From Budorcas taxicolor (lineage: Eukaryota > Chordata > Mammalia > Artiodactyla > Bovidae), in NCBI RefSeq assembly GCF_023091745.1, contig NC_068933.1, positions 21,394,001 through 21,458,000 of the forward strand: a stretch of 64,000 nt of DNA, given 5' to 3'. Shown here piece by piece: positions 11,436 through 22,100 of the stretch. A program made the position numbers and the translations under genes. The notes beneath the pieces were generated by a model, which saw only the letters and a program-made list of their open reading frames with translations, was not told the origin of the DNA and did not search any database. Positions within the stretch are counted from its first letter, which is position 1. Each line of letters starts with the position of its first letter.

Positions 11436-11520
11436 AGGGATTGAAAGAAAGAGTGAGATAAAAGAGAGAGAGAGAGTGGAGAGAGAGAGAAGGAAAGTGA
11501 GAGGGGAGAGAGAGAGAAGA
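11436..11520 (+). repeat. GA-rich simple repeat
   Basis: An imperfect (GA)n and GAAA purine tract, almost without pyrimidines on this strand. It keeps a 134-codon low-complexity frame open, which is not a gene. Confidence 0.9.
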
Positions 11521-11764
11521 GCTAATAGTCTTAAAATCTCTGAAATATTCACTCCACTATTCCAGCCATTTCACTATTTCACAACCAGCTTTTTACTCTT
11601 TCTACTCTTTGATTCTAGGACCTCATCCCCTAAATTCTGCAAGCACATGGAGGCCTTGAGTTTATTGACACTGTTACTTCCTTACTCTCCTTTAAACATC
11701 CTTGCTCTTTTCTTATCCAGTTTAAGTTGTTTTATGATTCCACCACTTTACTGCCCTCTTTGAC

Positions 11765-12058
11765 ACAGTACCCATGCAGGCCATGCACCGTGGGGCTGGA
11801 CTCGCCGAGGAGAAAGCTTCTGCTGCATGACAGTGTTTGAATATGGCCCCGACCCGTGGCCGTCTGAGGACGACCGCCAGTGCTTCATCATTACGACCAC
11901 TTCCTGGCAAATGTGCTTTGCCTCGTGTTGTTTGCCTTTGTCCTGCTCATCAGGTGAAGGCGCAGTCCTGGGTGAATTCTTCAGTTGTGCTACTGCAGAA
12001 TGGCTTCTGAGTGCCTGCAAGCTACTCAAAAAATAAAAAACAAAACAAACAAACAAAA
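11765..12058 (+). pseudogene. possible processed pseudogene of unknown parent
   Basis: A GC-rich, CpG-bearing block of about 250 bp (11765-12010) sits in A+T-rich DNA. It ends in an AAAAAATAAAAAA tail with AAACA variants at 12027-12058, the shape of a retrocopied 3' end. Reading frames are broken. One frame gives SEDDRQCFIIT before a shift, and a second gives a hydrophobic run LANVLCLVLFAFVLLIR at 11904-11955 followed by a stop, like a single membrane segment. I could not name a parent gene and found no clear TSD. A diverged retrotransposon piece is the main alternative. Confidence 0.35.
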
Positions 12059-12059
12059 A

Positions 12060-12544
12060 AAACCCCCACAGTTCTAGTGATTCATTTCCCTTTTAATTAA
12101 GTATTGAAATTAAATTTTAAAACCAAAAATCATAAACAGGCTTTCAGTGCTGCCTGGCAGTTTACACTGCCCATGGCATGTGTGGAGGGCCCATACTCTT
12201 CTGCTTTCCCTCCTGCCCCTCCCTAGTCAGTCTATTTCCTGCTCCTTGTCCTCATTTCAGTCTCCTGAGATCCTACTACACAGATTTCAGTCTCCCCAAG
12301 TCTTCTCCAATTTGACAAATATGATCTCATTCCTCTTTGGTGTGCAAGTGAACTTTAGGAGTTAATCTAAGTTCTGTTTTTCTCTGTCCTCATGTCTCAT
12401 CCATTGAGACTTACCCACTTTGCTTCATTTCCATCCTTTTCACTCCATCAGAAGCCACTGCTGTCTTTTCCCTGGCTTTCTGAGTACCACCCATGATGCT
12501 CCTGCTTCTTGCCTTTTACCCACTTGACAATCCATTCTCGAAGT
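12060..12544. other. no recognised gene
   Basis: Pyrimidine-rich single-copy-looking DNA (CT-rich around 12180-12300). Confidence 0.4.
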
Positions 12545-12741
12545 GGCTTCCCCTCTGGCTCAGCTGGTAAGGAATCCACAAGCAATGTGAGACCTGGGTT
12601 TGATTCCTGGATTTGGAAAATCCCCTGGAGAAAGAAAAGGCTATCCACTCCAGTATTCTGGCCTTTATAATTCCATGTACTGTATAGTTCATGGGGTTGC
12701 AAAGAGTCAGACACAACTTAGAAACTTTCACTTTCACTTTT
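12545..12741 (+). mobile_element. Bov-tA SINE, sense
   Basis: It starts ggcttcccctctggctcagc, carries a diverged box B (gggtttgattcctgg), and includes the ctgtatagttcatgggg variant. It ends in tttcactttcacttt. Confidence 0.92.
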
Positions 12742-13030
12742 TCTCAAAGAGTAATAGCCAGCAAATGCTTCCTGTGATGTAAAATTGTCATGTCAATCCC
12801 TGATGTAAAAGCATTCCCATTGAACCTGAAATTATAACCTTAATTCCCCTAAGATGATCTCAAAGTTGCATATGGCCTGTAGCCTCACTCCTTTCACTTG
12901 AAATAATATACCTTTTTAAAAACAGAAATTATCAGTCTAAAGGTATCTCACTGATTGATTAGCATCCTTTTTTATTGTTGGTATCCTCCCACTAAAATGT
13001 GATAAAATCATCTACTTTGACCATCCTAAC

Positions 13031-13592
13031 TAAATGCGTCACCTTGTTGTTCACCTTGTTGCTAAATTATGTCCAACTCTTTGCAATCCCACGAACTGCA
13101 GCAAACCGAGCTTCCATGTCCTTCACTTTCTCCCAAAGTTTGCTCAAAGTCATGTCCATTGAGTCAGTGATACCATCCAACCATCTCATCCTCTGTCACC
13201 CCCTTCCTCTCCAGTCCTAAATCTATCCCAGCATCAGAGATTTTTCCAGTGAATTGGCTCTTTGCATTAGGTGGCCAAGTGTTGGAGCTTCAGCTTCAAC
13301 ATCAGTCCTTTCAGTGAATATGGGTTGATTTCCTTTAGGATTGACTGGTTTGATCTCCTTGGTGTCCAAGGGACTGTCAAGAGCATTCTCCAGCACTACA
13401 GTTAAAATGCATCAATTCTTCAGTGCTCAGCTTTCTTTATGGTCCGACTCTCACATCTCTCCATGAGTACTGGAAAAACCATAGCTTTGACTCTATGGAC
13501 GTTTGTTGGCAAAGTGATGTGTCTGCTTTTTAGTGTTCTTTCTAGGTTTGTCATAGCTTATCTTCCAAGGAGCAAGTGTCTTAATGCATCAC
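13031..13592 (-). mobile_element. BovB LINE 3' end, antisense, with probable TSD
   Basis: The + strand runs from about 13044 (ttgttgttcacc) to 13582 (caaggagcaagtgtc), the reverse complement of the last about 540 bp. The flanks taaatgcgtcac (13031-13042) and ttaatgcatcac (13581-13592) form a probable 12-bp TSD with two mismatches. No frame survives. Confidence 0.92.
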
Positions 13593-13679
13593 TTGCTGCT
13601 CTCTATTTTATGTCCTTGTTTTACTTTTCTCCATAATTGTGATGACTTCTGGATAGGGTGTTATTTTATACACTTATTT

Positions 13680-13812
13680 GCATGTTAAACTGTGTCTCGC
13701 CACAGTCAGAATGCGGGCTTGAGTGTCTTATGGTCAGATTATATCCACCACCTAGAACTATGCCTGGAACAGATTAGACTCTGAGATTTGTGAATAGCTG
13801 AAAACATTAATG
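13680..13812 (+). mobile_element. L2 LINE 3' end relic, sense
   Basis: The phrase cacctagaactatgcctggaa is followed by a gaatagctga...aatgaata ending, as in the L2 3' terminus. Confidence 0.5.
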
Positions 13813-13864
13813 AATAAGCTAACCACATGATATAGGAGATAAAGGATATATTCATATCATAAAA

Positions 13865-14015
13865 TTCATAACATTTTAGATATAGAAGGGGCATTTATAA
13901 CCATTTAGTTGAATATGATTAGCCTTAGTGTGAAAACTGAGTCCCAGAGAGCACAGCTAATTATTAGAATTGGGGTTAATTCCTTAGCTGTCATCTAATC
14001 TATATTTCACCATGA
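13865..14015 (-). mobile_element. MIR-like relic
   Basis: The string aaaactgagtcccagagagcacagctaattattagaattgggg follows the usual antisense MIR order (gaaactgaggcccagag ... cacagcta). It is diverged and partial. Confidence 0.4.
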
Positions 14016-14382
14016 GTCCTTTGTAAGTAAATGAATTCCTTTTTTCTGACCGTCATTTTTCTGCATGCCTAAGTCCATTATCCTTTCAGCATTTCTGGTG
14101 TCTCAGCATAAACTTGCTTAATTAATAAGTGAATAAATAATGAAGACTCCAGTCACATGTATGGATAAATTAGGTGATGTGGTAATGTTTGAAAAGCTTT
14201 CGTTTTACTTGCCCTGGAAGAGTCTGATTTTCCTGGTAGAGGATACTCTTGGTCTCTTTGCTTTCAGTCAGAGGAAGACAGAGGGAGTGTTTGTGTGCAT
14301 CAAGGATACGGTGTTAAGTCATGGTACCTAATGGGAAACCAAGTGGGGAGGCTCCGAACAGGAAATGATCAGCCTCTTTCCC

Positions 14383-14805
14383 AGACAGCACTCTGATGCA
14401 GATGCTTCCTGCCTGGCACTGGCTCAAGACGGGATGCAATCACCCTTCAAGGAGGGCTGCTGTCTGCAAGAGGGGGAAGCCGCCCTTGAACATCTGCACT
14501 TCCCATATGCTCTTCCCGCAAAGGGCTACACTCCAGCCTCTTGCCGATCGGCCCACGCGGTGCTAATCAGGGCACCGGGATGCCAAAGCATGTGCACCCA
14601 ATTAAGGGCACTGCAGCCCGCCTTGCCGTCGTGCCTGTTGGCAGCATGACCTCGCACCCTCGGAGCCCCGCACAGGCAATCTGGCAGAGGTCGGTGCTCC
14701 ACTGTACTCCCCTGTTTACACATCTTTTCCCTTCACCTTCAGCTTGCCTGTCAGAAACCTCGCCTGTCAGAATGCTGAGCAATAGCTTCGAGAGGTGAAC
14801 TGGGT
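14383..14805. other. GC-rich single-copy patch with CpGs
   Basis: G+C and CpG are clearly above the surroundings here, and no repeat family is recognisable. Frames of 94 and 85 codons (+) and 71 and 65 codons (-) overlap but show no family motif. Homeodomain-type cores (ctaatc, aattaa) and a CATATG E-box occur near 14505-14605. It may be a regulatory element or an unrecognised exon, and I cannot decide from sequence alone. Confidence 0.35.
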
Positions 14806-15650
14806 CTGTTTATGACTAACAGGTGCTGCCTTGCTGACGTGGGCACAATTTGGGGACTTTTAAAGAAGTAAATTTTTCTCAGTCCAAGTCACTAGGAAAG
14901 TGGATTTAATGAAGTGGAGCAATATGGATATTGACAACTTAGCTCCCCATGAAACCTGCATATACACTGAGTTTTGCAAAATCTCCCACAGCCAGCTGTG
15001 AATATAACAGAGAACTTTATTTAGGAGAGGAAAAAAATGTTTAAGTCAAGATAAAATATAACTGAAGAAAATGTAAGCAAGTGATATCTGGATTTAGACA
15101 CTATCATATTATATTTAATGTTTATTTTTTCATATACATTAAGACAAAGAAGCCTTCAAGAAACAGCATCCATCCATTCATTTATTCATCCATTTACTCA
15201 TTAAATAATGACTCTTTTGTCCTTCTTACAATGGACCTGGCATTGCTTTTGGATGCCAGAATAAGAGCTCCTGTTTTCAAGTAACAGAAAATATAATAGG
15301 AGGCGTAAGGAAAAGAGATATCTTTTCTTCTTTTCTAATTAATGTTCACAATAGAACAGGAAAACATATTCCTCTCAGATCTGTTTACATTATCCCATGA
15401 AAGCAAACAAAAGGATGAGAACAGTTTCTTGTTTGCCTCTGAAAGCTCCAAAGGATACTTCCAAGGGTCTGGAAGGAAGGAGCCCTTGAGATTATAGACA
15501 GCAGTACTTGATCTGGAGCCAAGGACAAGGGGCAAGGAGGGATATTTTAGAGGTAGGCTGTTCTGGACCAAGGCCTTCAGAGAGGAATTGAATGGTCCAG
15601 AGACAAAGCAATACTTAACTACATTTCCTAAACAGGTTTAAAACTGAATA
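14806..15650. other. no recognised gene
   Basis: Single-copy-looking DNA. It holds a short (CATC/CATT)-rich patch at 15165-15205. A 78-codon antisense frame (15335-15571) has no motif. Confidence 0.4.
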
Positions 15651-15654
15651 GTAG

Positions 15655-15835
15655 TGACTAAACAACAAACATTTCTTGAATATTTATATGTCAGGCATTG
15701 TTTTGAGTATAATATCCATATGAAATATATATTATTAAAATATGTATTCTATAGAGGTAGAAACTGCAGCACAGAGAGGCCAGGAATTTATCCAAAGTTG
15801 CACAGCAAATCATCGGTAATGGTTAAGGCTAACTG
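15655..15835 (-). mobile_element. MIR SINE, antisense
   Basis: On the + strand, aacaaacatttcttgaatatttat...gtcaggcattgtttt is followed by gaggtagaaactgcagcacagagaggcca and ttgcacagcaaatcatcgg. This is the reverse-complement MIR order from 3' end to core. Confidence 0.7.
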
Positions 15836-15839
15836 AAGA

Positions 15840-16080
15840 CTGAGTGTGGGTTGGAAAGGTGAGACCCATATCATGAAGAGCCCTGAATGATCTACAACAA
15901 GGGCTAGACTTGATCCTGCAAGTGATAAGGAACTGCTCCACGAATATAAGCAAAGAAGTGACCTGGTCATATACTAAGTTTGCAGGCTTTGTAAATTGAG
16001 TCTTAGAGAAATTATATAATTTTACAAAGGTTACATACCTAGGAAACAGAAGACCTAACATATTCAAGTATAAACACAGG
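15840..16080. other. possible second old mammalian repeat
   Basis: The 15860-15960 segment (agagccctgaatgatc ... cttgatcctgcaagtgataagg ... gaagtgacctggtcat) resembles a widespread old mammalian repeat whose name I cannot fix. 15990-16060 resembles antisense MIR again. Both are weak. Confidence 0.3.
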
Positions 16081-16355
16081 GCCCATGGGTTAGAACATTT
16101 TCTTCTCTTTCTACCCAAGGCAAAGTGGAAGATGTGGATCCCACAGGCAGGTGAGTCCAGGAGGAGAAAGCTAGTGTCCTGTACTGCAGCATTCCAGGGG
16201 CTAGTCATTTCTGGCTATTTCACCTTTGCAGGGTGGAGGTGAGAATTGGATTGGCAATGGCATAAAAGCTGCATATAGCCTCTAAGGTGCATTCTGCCTA
16301 AGAATAGGGGGCCAGCACATATTTAAATGGAAATTGAGGAGCACATGAGTAATGT

Positions 16356-16518
16356 TGAAAGTGTTCATCACCCAGTTGTGTCCCACTCTTTGTGGCCCCA
16401 TGGACTGTAGCCTGCCAAGCTTCTCTGTCCATGAGATTTCCCAGATAAGAATACTGGAGTGGGTAGCCATTCCCTTTTCTACGGGGCCTTCCTGACCCAC
16501 TGAGCTAAACTGACCCAT
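16356..16518 (-). mobile_element. Bov-tA SINE, antisense, head truncated
   Basis: The + strand goes from gaaagtgttcatcacccag to ggggccttcctgaccca. The antisense head is cut short after that, leaving actgagcta remnants. Confidence 0.88.
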
Positions 16519-16519
16519 A

Positions 16520-17270
16520 GGAATTCATATCAGAAAGGAACTAGGGAGAGAGAAAAAGTTGGATGACATTTTAAAAAATATTTTCATTAAGGCTGAGATG
16601 ACTTTATAAATAAATTGCTACCACTGTTTAGTATCTATATATAATTTCAATATGAACAATAGTTAAATATTCATTTGTAGAGAGACCCTTATCAACATCC
16701 AGAGAATGTACAGGTGATATCATTTTGCTTAGCTACAGTCAAGGTATTAGATAATTCTGAAGCATTGCTCAGTGTTAGTCTCTTCATATCATATCTGCTT
16801 TGCAAAGGTCAAATATGTCATGTTAATTTCATCCCTTAGCTGCAAAATTTGTTTCTTGCTTTCATTTTTGTCAAGGAAGATAAGGCAGTCATAATTTAAC
16901 AATGGGAACTTTTGGGTCTGAGTGTTAGAATTCTGACATTCACGGAGCAGTGTGACATGCCATTTTATGTCAAACTCATAATAAGCATATATATAAATGG
17001 GTGAGAATGCTTTCTTCAGAATCTCTGCTCAAAAATATCGAAACCAAATGAAGGTAATCCAGTTAAATATCAATGAGAAGAAAAATCTATGTGATGGTCA
17101 CTTTTCTTAAGAAATGAGCTCTCTGACATTTTCACTGATCAAAAGAAAAAAAAGCAGAGAGAAAGAGAAAATAATAGAAAAGCAAAATCAAACTTACTAC
17201 AGTAACTTTCTTTTCTATGGTTAAAGAACTTCATTAAATTTTAAATGGTATTAAACCAGTTCCCCTTAAT
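16520..17270. other. no recognised gene
   Basis: A+T-rich DNA, with a purine-rich patch at 17140-17190. Confidence 0.4.
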
Positions 17271-17280
17271 TTCTCTTACT

Positions 17281-17498
17281 GCATGCTAAGTCCTTTCAGT
17301 TGTGTCTGATTCTTTGCGACCCCATAGACTGTAGCCCACCAGGCTTCTTTGTCCATGGAATTCTCCAGGCAAGAATACTGGAGTGGGTTGCCATGCCCTC
17401 CTCCAGGGGATCTTCCTGACCCAGGGATCAAACCTGTGTCTCTTATGTCTCCTTCACTGGCAGGCAGATTCTTTCCCACTAGTGTCACTTGGGAAGCT
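17281..17498 (-). mobile_element. Bov-tA SINE, antisense
   Basis: Full length, + strand from gcatgctaagtcctttcag to gtgtcacttgggaagctc. It carries the tcttatgtctccttcactggcagg variant of the head, which marks a different Bov-tA subfamily from the tctcctgcattgcagg copies. Confidence 0.94.
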
Positions 17499-17499
17499 C

Positions 17500-18682
17500 A
17501 ATACTCTTATTGGCCTCCTCTTAATTATTTGTGGCTTTACTGATGGAGATAAATAGTGGGCTACATTTCCATCTAGATGCTAAGGACCAGGGGTGCACAT
17601 CAGCACAAGAGATATTCTAGATCAGACATCTATACCGTGGAAGCAAGTGCTCATGTGAAACCAACTTTAGAAGATGAGAGAAAACTCAAACAGATGGAAA
17701 GATCTGTTGAAAAGAATGCAGATTCTTTATCCTGTAAAAGATGAATAAGTCACTATTTTGTCAGAAAAAAGAAAAACACTAGAGAAGTTCACAATTATGG
17801 GAGAAGCAGCAGGAAAGACAATGTTTCCATCATGCTTGTGGATTTCGTGACTTCAGTTTCCAGAATGACTGGCAAGAACATGCAAGGTCTTATCTTAGCC
17901 TTAGTTTGAATACTCAAAATGGTATTAAAGCAGTTTACCTTAATTTCTTTTATTGGCCTGCTGAAATAACAGGGCTGAAATACAAGACCTGCTGTCAAAG
18001 CAAAGGCTCAAGGAGGGAAGAGAGGACACTTGTGATTTTGTAAATTAAGCACAGTCACAGATGCAAGAGAAGCTCAGTTATTGAACCTGGGTTAGACTAT
18101 AGACTAGGATTTACCACTGAGGTAGGTTGGATGCTGAAGGAGTGTTCCTTATTTGTGTCTCTGCTGGAGTTGCAAGAAGTGAGCATTCAGAGGTGACAAT
18201 GGATGGAGTTTAGAGTGATGTGGAAAACTGTACCGAGTAGGCTATTTCTTGACACCAAAAGTAAATATTTTAGGACAATGGTTTTCATATGTTAGACACC
18301 ATTATTCCTTAGCAGGTTCTCTATTCAAATATCTTGGGAAACACTGGTTAAGCAAGATTAAAATTGGACATTTTTTTTTTAAGCACACTCCTTCTCATTG
18401 ACTATTTAAGAGTTAAATTTGGTAGTGAGAAAATAGCATTTCCAAAATATATTTATTTGGCAAAAAAAAAAAATCATTTTTTTTTTAACTTCCAAAGAAA
18501 CCCTGCTCAACATCTATGTCATATCTCCCACAAGCTTTAGGGAGCAACTCGACATGGTGAGGAAAGGTTCTGGAAACGAAATACTGGAGCCCTTTTTTGA
18601 TTTCAAGGAAGGACCATTAGAGGCAATCCCAAAAGTGTGGGCACCACCAGATGTACAACCCCTACTATAATTTCCCATTACC
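17500..18682. other. no recognised gene
   Basis: Single-copy-looking DNA. The T run at 18371-18380 and the A/T runs at 18461-18487 are the only simple features. Confidence 0.4.
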
Positions 18683-19580
18683 AGAACAATGTTCATCGCA
18701 GCACTGTCTATAATAGCCAGGACATGGAAGCAACCTAGATGTCCATCAGCAGATGAATGGATAAGAAAGCTGTGGTACATATACACAATGGAGTATTACT
18801 CAGCCATCAAAAAGAATACATTTGAATCAGTTCTAATGAGGTGGATGAAACTGGAGCCCAATATACAGAGTGAAGTGAGCCAGAAAGAAAAACACCAATA
18901 CAGTATGCTGCTGCTAAGTCGCTTCAGTCGTGTCGACTCTGTGCGACCCCATAGACGGCAGCCGGTCAGGTTCCACCGTCCCTGGGATTCTCCAGGCAAG
19001 AACACTGGAGTGGGTTGCCATTTCCTTCTCCAATGCATGAAAGTGAAAAGTGAAAGTGGAGTTGTTCAGTCGTGTCCAACTCTTAGCGACCCCATGGACT
19101 GCAGCCTACCAGGCTCCTCCCTCCATGGGATTTTCCAGGCAAGAATACTGGAGTGGGGTGCCATTGCCTTCTCCGTCAATACAGTATACTAATGCAAATA
19201 TATGGAATTTAGAAAGATGGTAACGATAACCCTGTATGCAAGACAGCAAAAGAGACACAGATGTATAGAACAGTCTTTTGGTCTCTGTGGGAGAGGGAGA
19301 GGATGGGATGATTTGGAAGAATGACAATGAAGCATGTATAATATCATATAAGAAATGAATCACCAGTCTAGGTTTGATGCAGGATACAGGAGGCTTGGGG
19401 CTGGTGCACTGGGATGACCCGGAGGGATGGTGTGGTGGGGGAGGTGGGAGAAGAGTTCGGGATTGGGAACACGTGTACACTCGTGGTGGATTCATGTTGA
19501 TGTATGGCAAAACCAATATAATATTGTAAAGTAAAATAATAATAATAATAAATAAAACATAATTTTAAAAACCCAGAACA
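18683..19580 (+). mobile_element. ruminant L1 3' end, sense, interrupted by Bov-A2
   Basis: 5'-truncated L1. It has the end of ORF2 (aatgttcatcgcagcactg ... ggacatggaagcaacc ... tactcagccatcaaaaag), then the 3' UTR (ggaatttagaaagatgg ... ggtggattcatgttgatg), ending in AATAATAAATAAA. The 8-bp TSD ccagaaca is at 18683-18690 and 19573-19580. The Bov-A2 at 18907-19176 inserted later. Confidence 0.94.
18896..19187 (-). mobile_element. Bov-A2 SINE inside L1, antisense, 11-bp TSD
   Basis: A complete dimer, bounded by a perfect TSD, caatacagtat, at 18896-18906 and 19177-19187. The target lies inside the L1 3' end, so this insertion is younger than the L1. Confidence 0.96.
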
Positions 19581-20215
19581 TCCAGACCCACATTGTCTGT
19601 GCACCCTTAATGTGACTCAACTCACCCACTGCCCTTCCCTGATTTGCTTCCTACTGCCACATGGGAAACAAGTCTAACCCGCTTTCAGCGAATGCCCCAT
19701 CACCTCTTTCTAGTTTTATTTCACTGAAACCAGATTTTCTATTCTCCATGAAGTCCCCATGAATGGAAGGTTTTTCTTTACCTTCTCTCCTACTGAAGTC
19801 AGGGAAGGTTAGAATCAGTGTCACTGCTCCAAACAATCATTTCTCCTGATTTTGTTCAAACATGTTACTCTTGGTCTTTCCTCCTCGTGAGGAAACTTGA
19901 TGACCTCCTAGGGACAAACAGCCCAGCTCTAATGATCCCCTTCTCAACACTGAACACTCTAAATTATGGTTAGATTGTTCCTATCAGCATCCATATTTTG
20001 ACACTAACATTAATGACTTCCATGGACACATCCATCCTGGCCTCTATTTCTTGACAGCCTCATCTCTAGTGAGCCTTTCTTCTTTCTCCCAGCATCCCAG
20101 TTTCAAAGTAAATCTAAACTAGCTTACCTCCTTCCAGATTCTTAATACTTGTATCCTTCCAGCCCACATGCTTTGCCATACATCCAAGGGCAATTTTTCA
20201 ACACCCAGGTGTTTG
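19581..20215. other. unresolved, possibly L2-derived
   Basis: CT-rich sequence with phrases such as gacagcctcatctctagtgag and ctcacccactgcccttccctg that recall sense L2. The match is too weak to call. Confidence 0.25.
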
Positions 20216-20290
20216 ACAGTGGTTTCAAGCCTGGATGCACATTAAATCAACTGAGGAGCTTTTTAAAAATACTAATTCTGTTAAGGTACA
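20216..20290 (+). mobile_element. MER5-like hAT DNA transposon fragment
   Basis: The phrase cagtggtttcaagcctggatgcacattaaatcaactgaggagcttttt matches the terminal part of MER5-type non-autonomous hAT elements. The other end is not seen. Confidence 0.55.
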
Positions 20291-20329
20291 AAAATTGAAC
20301 CCTCAGTGAGTTATGATAGCTAAAATTTA

Positions 20330-20810
20330 AAAGAAATGACAGTACCAAGTATGACTACAGATCAAAAAACTCTCACATATCACTAGTACCATTACTGTGC
20401 TTTTTTTGTTTTTGTTTTGTTGTTGTTTGTTTTTTAGAATTAGTAATATTATTTTGGAAAGCTGTTTGTCATTATCTGCTAAAGCTGAACATACAACTAC
20501 CCTACCACCCAACAGTTCCAATCCTATTTAGGTGTTGAAGAGAAAGTGTTTATGCCCACTGAAACAGGCATGTAGGACTGACTGTAGCATTATTATTCAT
20601 AATAGGCCCCAAATAGAAATAACCTACAAGTCTATAAGCAGAAGATGGCTAATTAAAATTTTGGTGTTCATACCGTACAACAATCACATGACTGAAACAA
20701 CTTAGCATGCACGCACACTTTGTACAACAAAAGGAACAAACTATAGGTAAACGAAAACAAGGATAAATCTCATATTGAGTGAAAGAAGGCAAATATGTTG
20801 ATGATATATA
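20330..20810 (+). mobile_element. old L1 3' region relic, sense (probable)
   Basis: Weak L1 order: gtagcattattattcataatagg ... agaaataacctacaagtctataagcagaagatgg, and later aaggataaatctcatattgagtgaaagaag. The T/G-rich run at 20400-20437 and an about 40-bp piece at 20688-20725 resembling a Bov SINE end interrupt it. Confidence 0.4.
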
Positions 20811-20819
20811 TTCTTTTCC

Positions 20820-21308
20820 TCTTTAGCTATCTTCCTTAAGTCCCTTCCCCAATTTTGCGCCTCTCCACCTCTTTTTCTACACTTTTGACCTAGATGGTAA
20901 ATTATTCATTTTTTGATACATTGGAAGAGGTCTTTGAGTGCTCACAGGTGAAGGAGGGTTTGAAGGAGAAGAAAAGAGCTGTCAGCAGTCTGGTCTCACA
21001 ATAAATCATTGATAAGACTATCAAACCTATTAGACTGCCAAGTTTGAAAACCTCTTAACTGACTTTCAGTGAGTTGATGTACTAAAAACATATCACATTT
21101 TTAAACTTTTGCAACATGTTACAGATGGTACTCAATCCCAGTAAAATGTTCATATTGAAAAAGAGGTGGAGAAAACTTGATGAGGCTTCACTAACCAAAC
21201 CTGGGACAATTTTAGCATCAAAATAAATAATGCTGATAATAGATTATAACTTATTGAGTGAGAGTCAATGAGTTCATATTGATATAAGTAACAAAAGTCT
21301 GTATATTC
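20820..21308. other. no recognised gene
   Basis: Single-copy-looking DNA. Confidence 0.4.
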
Positions 21309-21757
21309 AAAGCTCTGGTTCTTCCAGTAGTCATGCATGGATGTGAAAGTTAGAAAGGCTGAGCACCACAGAATTGATGCTCTTGAACTGTGGTGCTGGA
21401 GAAGACTTTTGAGAGTCCCTTGGACTGCAAGGAGAGCAAACTGGTCAACCCTAAAGGAAATCAACCCAGAATATTCATTGGAAGGACTGATGCTGAATCT
21501 GAAGCTCCAATACTTTGGCCACCTGATGCAAAGAGCTGACTCAATGGAAAAGATCCTGATGCTGGGAAAGACTGAAGGCAGGAGAAGGGGATGACAGATG
21601 ATAAGATGGTTGGATGACATCATCGATTCAATGGACATGGATTTAAGCAAACTCTGGGGGATAATGAAGGACAGGGAAGGCTGGTATGCTGCATTTCATG
21701 GGGTCTCAGATTTAGACACGACTGAGCAACTGAATAACAACAACAACAACAACAAAA
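21309..21757 (+). mobile_element. BovB LINE 3' end, sense, about 440 bp
   Basis: It starts near caaagctctggttcttccag and ends gactgagcaactga followed by a (AAC)n tail at 21736-21757 in place of the (GAACT)n tail. The C-terminal RT reading is open for 85 codons (21337-21594), then broken. Confidence 0.92.
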
Positions 21758-21917
21758 AGACGTTTGAAAATTAATTTTAGTGCCCATTAGCTTGATGTTT
21801 GACTTACTTTTCACCTAATATATTTATTTTATTAATAATGAATACTTGTTTATCTAGCATTTACACATTCTTCAGTGATGCATGGTATGTGTGAAAAGTA
21901 TTAAGCTTAATTTTAAT

Positions 21918-22100
21918 TTACTTTTCTATTGAAGTATAGTTGATTTAGAATGTTGTGTTAGTTTTCAGCATATAGCAAAGTGGTTGAATTATATATATAT
22001 ATATCTTTTCATAGTCTCTTCCATTATAGGTTACTACAAGATATTGAATCTAGTTCCCTGTGATATACAGTAGGATCTTATTGTTTATCAGTTTTATAAT
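21918..22100 (-). mobile_element. artiodactyl L1 3' end, antisense
   Basis: The + strand contains tattgaagtatagttgattt, ttgtgttagttttcagcata and agttccctgtgatatacagtagg, the reverse complement of the older artiodactyl L1 3' region. A short (TA)n is embedded at 21990-22005. Confidence 0.8.

Noticed and set aside
11359..11763. 134-codon plus-strand frame
   Set aside because: Kept open by the GA-rich tract and CT-rich flank; low-complexity Glu/Arg then Leu/Ser, no family features.
14365..14798. 94- and 85-codon frames in the GC-rich patch as a host gene
   Set aside because: Overlapping frames on both strands with no motif, no splice pattern I could defend and no promoter; kept only as an unexplained patch.
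18689..19192. 167-codon plus-strand frame
   Set aside because: A run from L1 ORF2 end into an inserted Bov-A2; a chimera of two repeats, not a gene.
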